Shown: positions 54,038 to 62,121 of the stretch, one piece after another
Position numbering within the stretch: position 1 is the first letter of the stretch
Layout of the letters: each line of letters opens with the position of its first letter
Assembly: GCF_005886345.1 (NCBI RefSeq)
Contig: NZ_PNEC01000042.1
Location: 62,001 to 126,000 of the forward strand
Direction of reading: 5' to 3'
Length of the DNA: 64,000 bases
From: Pseudoalteromonas phenolica
GTDB lineage: Bacteria; Pseudomonadota; Gammaproteobacteria; Enterobacterales; Alteromonadaceae
Program-made: the position numbers and the translations under genes
Notes under the pieces: generated by a model
Seen by the model: only the letters and a program-made list of their open reading frames with translations
The model's database searches: none
What the model was told of the DNA's origin: nothing

Positions 54038-55159
54038 TTAATCAAGTTCATTTAACAGCTTTCGCCAACCCACAACATTAGCTGGGCCTTTCAATCGAAT
54101 AATACTATTGCGAATAAATCGACCAATTGGTGAGCGTCCTAACCCTGCTAACTTAATGATTTTATTAGACTCAGATACCGTCCAAGAGATCCGCTCTGCT
54201 CTTGCTGTTTTATAGGCCTCTAACGCTTCATCTACTGGCTTATTACTCAAGTTATCTGCAAGACAGTTTATATCTTCTAAAGACATGCCTGCACCTTGCT
54301 GCAGACTTGGCGGGCAACCATGCAGCGCATCTCCAACTAAAACCACACGATCAAATACTGATTCTGTTTGCTCAACACTCTTAAGCTGCCCCAGCACTAT
54401 ATGCTGTTGTTCGGTTAAGCCTTTTACGCATTGCGCAACAGGCACATCATATTCTGAGAAAATATCTTGCAGTGCTTTATCACTCGGTAGTGCAGCATAC
54501 TGACCTTGCTCATCAATAATTTGACCATAGCAATACACCTCACTGTCACTGATTGGGTAAATCATGAATGCAGAGTCATTACCCACATAATAAGTCGGCT
54601 GTATGTTGGCTTTAGGTTTTTTATTGATAAAACGCCAGTTAGTAACTTGATGAGTCAGCAGTGAGGTGTTTGGTTGAACCATACCTCTTGTGGCTGAGTT
54701 AATTCCATCAGCCGCAACGACAAGGTCATACGTTTTACAAACGCCTGTATTGAAAGTCACCGACACTTCATTGTTTTCTTGGCTGAGTGCTGTTGGCCAA
54801 GTGTTTAACTGCACATCAGCCGCCATACCGTCTCTTAAAATAGACATCAGCGCATCGCGCTTCAAAGCAACAAAAGGCGCTTTATTTAAAGGCGCTTCAT
54901 GTAATGAAGCAGAAGCCAAGGTTTTGCCCGAAGAGAGCGCATATTCGATTTGATCAACTTGAAAAGCAAGCTGTTTAACCTGCTCGGCCAAATCTAGTTG
55001 CTCTAGCGCTAGCATGGCATTGGCAGGTAAACAAATCGCAGCGCCTTCAGAAGCCAACTCTGATGACTTTTCAATAATATCAATCTCATGACCGAGTGGC
55101 TTTAAGCGACGATACAAAGCACAACCCGCAATGCCCGCTCCAACAATTAATATGCGCAT
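54038..55159 (-). CDS. FAD-dependent monooxygenase (PHBH type)
   Basis: A 373-residue flavoprotein hydroxylase. The start is ATG 55157-55159 (GAGAATAA upstream), putting the dinucleotide-binding motif RILIVGAGIAGCALYRRL at the very N-terminus; the frame extends 11 codons further to a GTG without a ribosome site. The mid motif DLVVAADGINSATR matches the DG motif, and VLVGDALHGCPPSLQQGAG the GD motif of class A monooxygenases. It would hydroxylate or epoxidise an aromatic or similar compound with NAD(P)H. Substrate unknown. Monocistronic. Confidence 0.92.
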   Translation of the reverse strand: MRILIVGAGIAGCALYRRLKPLGHEIDIIEKSSELASEGAAICLPANAMLALEQLDLAEQVKQLAFQVDQIEYALSSGKTLASASLHEAPLNKAPFVALKRDALMSILRDGMAADVQLNTWPTALSQENNEVSVTFNTGVCKTYDLVVAADGINSATRGMVQPNTSLLTHQVTNWRFINKKPKANIQPTYYVGNDSAFMIYPISDSEVYCYGQIIDEQGQYAALPSDKALQDIFSEYDVPVAQCVKGLTEQQHIVLGQLKSVEQTESVFDRVVLVGDALHGCPPSLQQGAGMSLEDINCLADNLSNKPVDEALEAYKTARAERISWTVSESNKIIKLAGLGRSPIGRFIRNSIIRLKGPANVVGWRKLLNELD

Positions 55160-55251
55160 TAAATTATTCTCATAACATGTGAATTTAAGCACAATATAAC
55201 ATTAGATTAGCCTGAAAAGTCATCTTATCAGCATGATTTTATGTTTACTTT

Positions 55252-56352
55252 TTAAAGCGATAGCGATGCACGTTGACGATACACATCTACGACGGCCTGC
55301 GAAAACTGAGGCTGCTGCGTACCAAGTCGTTCGACAGCTTGATTGTAAAGATGCGGAAACGCTCTTGGCGCCACCATAGACTCAACAAGTTGTTCCTTCA
55401 TGCCTGCTTTAACTATGGTTTGTGTCATATACCAGCCGACGACGTGACCCCATAAAGGTAAGCCTGCTTTTTGAAAGGTCATAAAGTCAGCATTTTCATG
55501 ATCACTTGCCGCTTCGCTCATGACTTTATTTAACGCAATTATATAATTGGGCGCTTTTTTTAATTCACTCGCAAAGTAATTTTTAATTTCATCAGAAAAT
55601 GGTGACTGCGCTTCTAAAAAACGTGATTTATCTATCAGGTTAGCGACCCCTTCGTGTTGCATGTGGTCAATGGCTCTATCGAAGCCATTTTCTCTATCTA
55701 GTGGCTTTGTTAGTTTGATTTTTGCACGTAGATTATGGTGCAACTCATGGGCGCCTAGTTCAAAAGGTGCATGTAAGTCTGACAAATACCCGAGGTAAGG
55801 GTCGAGTACTACACCCACAGCACTCGCATGGGCGTTTTGTCCGAAGAAACCAAATACATATTGTGTGGCTTGCTTTGATTGAAAAGCCTTTGGGATCCAT
55901 TGATTGGCGAGTGCTAATGAGCGTTCAACGGCATCAGAGCCAGTGAGCATATTTTTGTATTCATTGATCCAATCTAAGTTATATAAAGCCGTCCTTAAAT
56001 GTTTCACCTCTTGCTTTTCGAAAGCATTTAATGCGTCAAAGTGCACAGCTTTCATTGGCAGGAAAGCGATTTCGAAACGGTTTTTTAATTTTTCTTGAGT
56101 CAGATCCGAAATACTAAACACCAACTGATAGGCGTTATGAGAAAAAAGTTGCTGCCACGCTTGTTCAGATGGACTTATACCCATTTTGAGCTGATTCACG
56201 ATACGAATACCATCAGCTAATGACGAAAAATCGTATTGGCTATGTGAAGATATGTGCGTGTTTACAGTTGATGAAGCGTAAACTTTACTTGGTAAAGCTG
56301 TATTGGTTAATGCCACCGTAGATAATATGGCAGCCGAGATAAGTGATTTCAT
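55252..56352 (-). CDS. exported putative zinc metallopeptidase (DUF5700-like)
   Basis: A 366-residue protein with a signal peptide (KSLISAAILSTVALTNTALP). The start at ATG 56350-56352 has GGGGAA upstream; a longer frame adds 13 residues with no ribosome site. The sequence ELGAHELHHNLR contains an HExxH zinc motif (His202, Glu203, His206). A second ligand could be Glu in a downstream HMQHEGVANLID segment. The overall pattern resembles the DUF5700 group of putative zinc proteases. Catalysis is not shown. The gene has no operon partner. Confidence 0.72.
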   Translation of the reverse strand: MKSLISAAILSTVALTNTALPSKVYASSTVNTHISSHSQYDFSSLADGIRIVNQLKMGISPSEQAWQQLFSHNAYQLVFSISDLTQEKLKNRFEIAFLPMKAVHFDALNAFEKQEVKHLRTALYNLDWINEYKNMLTGSDAVERSLALANQWIPKAFQSKQATQYVFGFFGQNAHASAVGVVLDPYLGYLSDLHAPFELGAHELHHNLRAKIKLTKPLDRENGFDRAIDHMQHEGVANLIDKSRFLEAQSPFSDEIKNYFASELKKAPNYIIALNKVMSEAASDHENADFMTFQKAGLPLWGHVVGWYMTQTIVKAGMKEQLVESMVAPRAFPHLYNQAVERLGTQQPQFSQAVVDVYRQRASLSL

Positions 56353-56505
56353 TTTTGTTCCCCAGACGTTGACGCTAGGTAACTTAAACAAGTTTAAAAA
56401 TGAAACAAGTTTAGCACGCTAAAAAGCACATGTTTTGAGATAAACTGCGAGTGGTCTTTATGACTACTCGCTCAACTAAGTCTATTATAAACAAGCTTTT
56501 TATTA

Positions 56506-56970
56506 TTAGGTTTTAGGTTTAGCCACAAAAGTCTTATTCACTATCCGCCAAGCGTCATTAAATTTATATAACACTAAGTAATCTATGTAATGGGTTTTTG
56601 ACGTCTCAAAATTCAACTTAACCATCGCCATTTGCTCGTCAACCACATCAATTGAAAGGATATGGGCTTGCCAATGGTCTTTAGTCGGCTGCTTAAATAT
56701 CTTGGCAAAGTCACCCAGCTTTTGACTGCGAATACTTTGCTTACCCGTTTCTTTATCTGTCACGATAGACTTTATATGACCATTTTCTAGCTCAAAAGCT
56801 TGCGCTATTAAGGCTTCGTCTGACTCTGCAATGCCTTTAAAGTAACTGTTTACAGTTTTAACGATATCGTTATGCTCAGCATGAAAGGTGGCTTTTGCAC
56901 TGCTTGCGCCAGAGAAAGACACAACGGCTGCAAACGCAATGACTTGTAGACTAGATTTTAAATTCAACAT
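56506..56970 (-). CDS. exported NTF2-like (lumazine-binding-like) protein
   Basis: A 154-residue protein with a signal peptide (SLQVIAFAAVVSFSGASS). The mature part has the NTF2/SnoaL-like layout: IVKTVNSYFKGIAESDEALI, then a beta-sheet with HYIDYLVLYKFNDAWRIVNKTF. This is the pattern of the putative lumazine-binding group (Lumazine_bd_2), small periplasmic proteins of unknown role. It is divergent from the TonB-dependent receptor gene with a 290-bp interval between them. Confidence 0.78.
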   Translation of the reverse strand: MLNLKSSLQVIAFAAVVSFSGASSAKATFHAEHNDIVKTVNSYFKGIAESDEALIAQAFELENGHIKSIVTDKETGKQSIRSQKLGDFAKIFKQPTKDHWQAHILSIDVVDEQMAMVKLNFETSKTHYIDYLVLYKFNDAWRIVNKTFVAKPKT

Positions 56971-57082
56971 AAGTGATCCCTTGAAAATTCAGTAGCTAGC
57001 ATCTCGCACAGCTCAAATTATGTAAACCATCCATAAAGATATTTATCAAATATCTAAAATCCTCACCTTACTAAAGTAAAAC

Positions 57083-57190
57083 TACCTAATGACAAATTAA
57101 ACTTAAGTATTCCATTAGGTAATACTAAATAACAAAACAGTATTTGACATCTTGATTTTTTCTCAATTTACAAAGTATTTACATTAGGTA
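57083..57190. promoter_or_regulatory. three copies of CATTAGGTA before the TonB-receptor gene
   Basis: TACCTAATG (57083-57091) and CATTAGGTA (57113-57121) form perfect 9-bp inverted arms with a 21-nt gap; a third CATTAGGTA, in the direct orientation, is at 57182-57190. TTGACA (57144-57149) between them is a likely -35. Repeated half-sites around a promoter suggest a regulator binding site; its protein is unknown. Confidence 0.5.
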
Positions 57191-57260
57191 CACTTCTTTG
57201 TTGGTTATTTAACCAAATAAAATATTTATAAAAATTACTAAAATTAAAGACAGGATCACT

Positions 57261-60107
57261 ATGCATTTTAAACTTTCTCCCGTTCATAAAGCGATTTATG
57301 TAGCCTTAATTGCACTGCCATTTGCAAACTTTGCAGCCGATGAAAGTGCTGTTAAAAAAAATAATGTAGAAGAAATAGAACGGGTTACAGTGACTGGCTC
57401 TCGCTTAATCAGACCAGAACTAACCTCATCACTACCCATAACTAGCGTGAGTAGTGAAGATATAGCCTTAAGTGGACTTACCTCTATTACAGATGTGTTT
57501 ACACGACTACCCGCTATGAATGGTAATCAGGTATCAATTGATGAAAACTTTGGCGCTGATGCTAGAAATAATGATGGCAGACAGAAAGTACAATTAAGAG
57601 GATTAGGCTATGCGCGTACACTTAACCTGTTAGATGGTGTGCGAATGGCAGCAGACACCGACGGTTCAGTGGATATTTCAGTTATACCGACTACCATGCT
57701 AAAACGTGTTGACATTAAAAAAGGTTCAGCTTCTGCAATATACGGCTCAGATGCTATTGCCGGTGTCATTAACTATCAATTATTGAAAGATTTTGATGGT
57801 GTTAAACTGAATGCGTCTACGGGAATAAGTGAATATAACGACGCCCCTACGCATACTTTCAGTTTTGTCGGTGGCAAAAGCTTTGATAGAAGCGGCTTCA
57901 CTTTAGGTGTAGAGGCTAAGAAGGTTAATACATTTAATAGAGGAAATCGCAGCTTTTATGACCCAGATCGTCGTGATCAGAAAATACATGGAATATTCGA
58001 GGGAACAAACTGGAATAGTATCTATGGACCTGATGGCAATTTTACCTATGCGGAATGTAACGAAGATACGGCAACAGCTACATATCATATGTTGCATAGA
58101 AATAATGGCACCCAAGGAAATAGCACTTCTGATTTCATACCATATTCGGCAACATACACAGGGGAATCTGGACAAGCTTGTTGGGAACTAGAAGACCTTG
58201 CGCAAGAAGAGGTAGAAAAAATTTATAAGGATGCTCACGGTTATAACTTTCAAAGCGAAACCCTCGATGCATCTGAAAGAACAGAATATAGCATCTTACT
58301 CAATTCTTATTATGACTTTTCAGATACCTTAGAAGGGACATTCCAACTCCTCTATGCAAACAAAGATAATTATGCACAAGAAGCCGCCGCCGTTGTTTCT
58401 CGCTTATTTGTCAGTGAAAATAACAAATACAATCCATTTGGCCGTGATGTTCGGATGAATCGCCGTTTAACTGACATCAATAAACGTAATACCACAACTC
58501 AAATAACGCCGCTTCATATTCGCTTGGGACTAAAGGGGGAACTATCAGAAGATTGGTCATGGTCTGCTGATATTGTTCATAGCAGCTATAAGGCTAGAAC
58601 AGATTATCCTGCCGCATTGAACAGAACATTATTGCAAGACAGCTTAAGTGGTCCAGAGGTGTGCTTACCAGAAAATAATTGCACAGAGCTGAATCCTTTC
58701 TTAGATCTTGAGGCACTCAACGAGCAACTACCTGATGATATTATGATTGATGGTATTTGGACTGAGCATGAGGCAGTCACAAACACCATTAACGTCAGCG
58801 CTGTCGGCGAGGTATATGAGTTACCGGCAGGTGCTATTCAATTAGCGGTTGGCGCAGAATATAGGACAGAAATAGCCAGTAATGAGTATGACGAAGTTCG
58901 AGGCCAGTACAAATTAGTTGGAAATTTAGGGCAAGAGGACAGTAACTTACCTCCTAAACGTAAAATTAAAGAAGCCTATTTTGAAGCGAGTTTTCCAATT
59001 CTTCAAGATGCCTATTTAGCGAAACACCTTAGTATTGATATTGCTGTTCGGTATTCAAGTTACAGTGATTCAGGCTCTTCAAGTACACCGTCATTTAATG
59101 CATATTGGAAACCAATTGATGAACTTCTGGTGAGAGCAAATTATTCAGAAGGATTTAGAGCACCGACCTTATTTGACTTATATCGTGGTAAAGAAGTATT
59201 CACTGACAGATGGTATTCAAATTCGTCAGATCCATGTAGTAAAACAGGTTGGGACGAACTGCCATTATGCAAGAGCTTCGGCGCTAAAGTTGCCAAGGCC
59301 GGTCCCTATGAATGGGGTTTTGAAATGGGTGGAAATGAAAACTTACTTCCAGAGACATCAACATCGCGAAATCTAGGGCTAGTTTGGACACCTGATTACA
59401 TAAATGGCTTTACCGCAACTTTAGACTTTTGGAAAGTTGACATCGAAAATGCACCTGAACGTTTAACTCGTGTCATGCTTAGAGAGAACGCTCGAACAAA
59501 TGGCGAGCTATTTGGTGATCTAATTCAGCGTAATCCCGAAACTCATGTCCTTGAGTACTATAAAAGTATCATCATCAACATAGGAAAAACCCGCTCACAA
59601 GGCTATGACTTGGACCTTAACTATACTTTTCCAGAGACACAATTTGGACAATTTAACTTAACTTATTCTTTAGCTGAAATTACACTCGGTGATGATCAGT
59701 ACTTAGGCGATGATGAATGGACACCGTCGATTGGTCGATATAATAACTTGGAAACAAAGCAGTCTTACGGCATTTACTGGAATATGGACAATTGGTCCTC
59801 ATCGTTTACGGTGGCTTATGGCAGTGCGGCCTTCAATTCAAGTGAAGATATCGAATTAGATTTATCAGATGTGCCAGAGAAAGACAAATATAGAACCGCA
59901 AGAGACTATGCAAGAGATTGGTCACCGTCTTATGACCTAAAAACTTTTAATCTTGGGTATGATGCTGACGAGTATGGTCGTTTTAATTTAACAATACAAA
60001 ACCCATTTGGTGAAACACCTCCATTCTTTGATACAGCAAGAGGATACGATCGTGGACCAAATCCAAGAGGCCGTTATTACACATTATCTTGGTTTAAAGA
60101 GTTTTAA
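57261..60107 (+). CDS. TonB-dependent outer membrane receptor
   Basis: A 948-residue receptor with a signal peptide (to about FAAD), a VEEIERVTVTGSRLIRPE TonB-box-like segment, a plug domain (QLRGLGYARTLNLLDGVRM, KGSASAIYGSDAIAGVINY) and a large beta-barrel ending in RYYTLSWFKEF. This is the Alteromonadales type of receptor used for carbohydrates, peptides and similar ligands; the ligand is not evident. CAGGATCACT precedes the ATG. No TonB-ExbBD or hydrolase gene is next to it, though the lumazine-like exported protein is divergent. A terminator follows. Confidence 0.95.
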   Translation: MHFKLSPVHKAIYVALIALPFANFAADESAVKKNNVEEIERVTVTGSRLIRPELTSSLPITSVSSEDIALSGLTSITDVFTRLPAMNGNQVSIDENFGADARNNDGRQKVQLRGLGYARTLNLLDGVRMAADTDGSVDISVIPTTMLKRVDIKKGSASAIYGSDAIAGVINYQLLKDFDGVKLNASTGISEYNDAPTHTFSFVGGKSFDRSGFTLGVEAKKVNTFNRGNRSFYDPDRRDQKIHGIFEGTNWNSIYGPDGNFTYAECNEDTATATYHMLHRNNGTQGNSTSDFIPYSATYTGESGQACWELEDLAQEEVEKIYKDAHGYNFQSETLDASERTEYSILLNSYYDFSDTLEGTFQLLYANKDNYAQEAAAVVSRLFVSENNKYNPFGRDVRMNRRLTDINKRNTTTQITPLHIRLGLKGELSEDWSWSADIVHSSYKARTDYPAALNRTLLQDSLSGPEVCLPENNCTELNPFLDLEALNEQLPDDIMIDGIWTEHEAVTNTINVSAVGEVYELPAGAIQLAVGAEYRTEIASNEYDEVRGQYKLVGNLGQEDSNLPPKRKIKEAYFEASFPILQDAYLAKHLSIDIAVRYSSYSDSGSSSTPSFNAYWKPIDELLVRANYSEGFRAPTLFDLYRGKEVFTDRWYSNSSDPCSKTGWDELPLCKSFGAKVAKAGPYEWGFEMGGNENLLPETSTSRNLGLVWTPDYINGFTATLDFWKVDIENAPERLTRVMLRENARTNGELFGDLIQRNPETHVLEYYKSIIINIGKTRSQGYDLDLNYTFPETQFGQFNLTYSLAEITLGDDQYLGDDEWTPSIGRYNNLETKQSYGIYWNMDNWSSSFTVAYGSAAFNSSEDIELDLSDVPEKDKYRTARDYARDWSPSYDLKTFNLGYDADEYGRFNLTIQNPFGETPPFFDTARGYDRGPNPRGRYYTLSWFKEF

Positions 60108-60130
60108 TTTTTTCAACTTCCAGATGGAGC

Positions 60131-60160
60131 AAAGGTAGATTTAACAATCTACCTTTTTTC
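60131..60160. terminator. terminator after the receptor gene
   Basis: Perfect 11-bp stem AAAGGTAGATT / AATCTACCTTT with a 4-nt loop, then a T run. It lies between convergent genes. Confidence 0.9.
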
Positions 60161-60177
60161 TTTTACTAAATCACAAT

Positions 60178-60771
60178 CTAAATAAATAAACCGAGCAAAA
60201 CACTAATTACCATAAGCCCAGCGCAGATAAAACGTAAATACAGTGCTTGTTTAGGTTTAGAAAAAAGTTGATGCAATTTGCTGCCAATTGCCATCCATAA
60301 TCCATCAACGATGACGGCTACAATAAAGCTCACCATAACCGTTATCATAGCGCTGTAAACAAGTGATGTTGCAGGTACCATAAAATTCGAAAAAATCGCT
60401 AAAAACGCGGCATAGGCTTTAGGGTTGATTAAATTTAATATAAAGCCATCTTTAAAGCTTGGCGCTGCACCTGCTCTTTGCTCTATACCGTTGGTATTAA
60501 TCGCGATCTTGTAAGCCACGTAAATTAAGTAAGCGGTTGCAATACCTTGGCAGGTTAATTTGACCATCGGGAGTTGCTCAAACAAGCTACCTAACCCCAA
60601 TGCCACCGAGCTAATTGCCACCAGCAAGCCGAGTAGAATACCAGCAAGAAATCCTAAACCTTGCTTAAAACCAAAACTGGCACCGACACCTGCTAGGGCT
60701 AGCGGTGCAGGCCCAGGCGAGCCTAATAGAAGTGCGGTTGTGAGTGCCAGGGTGGTGATTGCTTCTATCAT
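60178..60771 (-). CDS. LysE/RhtB-family amino acid exporter
   Basis: A 197-residue inner membrane protein with about six helices. The N-terminal motif LLLGSPGPAPLALAGVGASFG and the mid KDGFILNLINPKAYAAFLAIFS are the LysE/RhtB signatures. It would export an amino acid or analogue such as homoserine, threonine or cysteine; which one cannot be read. Monocistronic and close to the acnD-prpF operon, without an obvious link. Confidence 0.9.
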   Translation of the reverse strand: MIEAITTLALTTALLLGSPGPAPLALAGVGASFGFKQGLGFLAGILLGLLVAISSVALGLGSLFEQLPMVKLTCQGIATAYLIYVAYKIAINTNGIEQRAGAAPSFKDGFILNLINPKAYAAFLAIFSNFMVPATSLVYSAMITVMVSFIVAVIVDGLWMAIGSKLHQLFSKPKQALYLRFICAGLMVISVLLGLFI

Positions 60772-60824
60772 TTATTCCTAATCCCTTTACTTTGAAAATA
60801 TAAATACGGAGTGATTCAGCCATT

Positions 60825-60846
60825 AAAAAAGGCCCTCTTGGGCCTT
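60825..60846 (-). terminator. terminator of the acnD-prpF operon
   Basis: On the minus strand AAGGCCC-AAGA-GGGCCTT followed by a T run, 56 bases after the prpF stop. Confidence 0.9.
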
Positions 60847-60901
60847 AGGAGTATCACAACTCATGAACAATTTGCTTAAATTAACTTGAGTAGGTTTTTA
60901 A

Positions 60902-62074
60902 TTAATTCTGCGGTACGCGTACTGAGCCTTCCATTAGCACTCGTGCGCTTCGGCTCATGACCGCTTTTTCAGCCAGCCATTTACCATCAACAAGTTTTGC
61001 AGCTGCACCGACTTTTAATGTGCCCGATGGGTGACCAAAGGTGACGCTTTCACGCTCAGTGCCACCAGCAGCCAAATTCACTATGGTGCCAGGAATTGCA
61101 GCAGCGGTCGCAATAGCAACAGCCGCTGTGCCCATCATGGCGTGATGAAGCTTACCCATCGAAAGTGCACGTACACACACATCGATATCAGACTCTGCAA
61201 TCGCTTTACCACTTGAAGCGGTATAAGCCTGCGCAGGTGCAGCAAACGCGATTTTCGGCGTATGCTGACGTACTTTTGCTTCTTCAATATCTTTGATCAA
61301 ACCCATTTTCACTGCACCATGGGCGCGAATGGTTTCAAAGCGCTCAAGCACGGCTGGATCGCTATTAATGGATTCTTGTAGCTCTGTGCCTGTGTACCCT
61401 AAATCTTCTGCATTAAAGAATAGGGTCGGAATACCTGCGTTGATCATGGTCACAGGGAAAGTGCCAATACCCGGCACTTCAAGACTATCAATCAAGTTAC
61501 CTGATGGGAACATATCGCCTTCGCCGTCAGCTGGATCCATAAACTCAACCACCACTTCGGCAGCAGGGAAAGTCACGCCATCTAACTCAAATTCACCGGT
61601 TTCTTGCACTTCTCCATTAGTCATAGGGATATGCGCGATGATGGTTTTTTTGATGTTTGCTTGCCAAATGCGCACAACCGCAATGCCGTTTTCAGGCACA
61701 CGCTCAGCGTCAACTAGGTCATTACTGATCGCAAATGCGCCTACCGCAGCGGTTAAGTTTCCGCAGTTTCCGCTCCAATCGATAAAAGGTTTATCAATCG
61801 CAACCTGACCAAATAGGTAATCTACATCGTGATCAGGCACATCACTTTTTGCCAGAATCACGGTTTTACTGGTGCTTGACGTTGCACCGCCCATACCATC
61901 GGTGTGTTTTGCGTATGGATCTGGGCTGCCAATCACGCGTAGCAATAAATTGTCACGAGCTTCGCCTGCAACTTGTGCCGTAGCGGGTAGATCAGCAAGG
62001 TTGAAAAACACGCCCTTACTGGTACCGCCACGCATATAAGTTGCTGGTACTTTAATTTGTGGTTTGAAAGCCAT
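60902..62074 (-). CDS. prpF: 2-methylaconitate cis-trans isomerase PrpF
   Basis: A 390-residue PrpF family isomerase of the diaminopimelate-epimerase fold. It converts the trans/cis 2-methylaconitate produced by AcnD for use by aconitase in the methylcitrate cycle of propionate breakdown. Recognised by VPATYMRGGTSKGVFF at the N-terminus, SPDPYAKHTDGMGGATSSTSK and DWSGNCGNLTAAVG. Cytoplasmic. It is 48 bp downstream of acnD with a hairpin in the gap (62090-62116). Length is typical. Confidence 0.97.
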   Translation of the reverse strand: MAFKPQIKVPATYMRGGTSKGVFFNLADLPATAQVAGEARDNLLLRVIGSPDPYAKHTDGMGGATSSTSKTVILAKSDVPDHDVDYLFGQVAIDKPFIDWSGNCGNLTAAVGAFAISNDLVDAERVPENGIAVVRIWQANIKKTIIAHIPMTNGEVQETGEFELDGVTFPAAEVVVEFMDPADGEGDMFPSGNLIDSLEVPGIGTFPVTMINAGIPTLFFNAEDLGYTGTELQESINSDPAVLERFETIRAHGAVKMGLIKDIEEAKVRQHTPKIAFAAPAQAYTASSGKAIAESDIDVCVRALSMGKLHHAMMGTAAVAIATAAAIPGTIVNLAAGGTERESVTFGHPSGTLKVGAAAKLVDGKWLAEKAVMSRSARVLMEGSVRVPQN

Positions 62075-62089
62075 TTAAAAATCCTTCAA

Positions 62090-62116
62090 AAGCGAATGAG
62101 AAAGCCTCATTCGCTT
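62090..62116. promoter_or_regulatory. intercistronic hairpin between acnD and prpF
   Basis: Perfect 11-bp arms AAGCGAATGAG (62090-62100) and CTCATTCGCTT (62106-62116), 5-nt loop, with only TTTTG after it on the coding strand. It could be a weak attenuator or an mRNA stabiliser that sets the prpF level below that of acnD. Confidence 0.55.
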
Positions 62117-62121
62117 ATTTA

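Noticed and set aside
61293..61808. 171-codon plus-strand frame within prpF
   Set aside because: prpF is unmistakable on the minus strand here; the antisense frame is a by-product of its codon pattern. The same holds for 62540-62893 within acnD.
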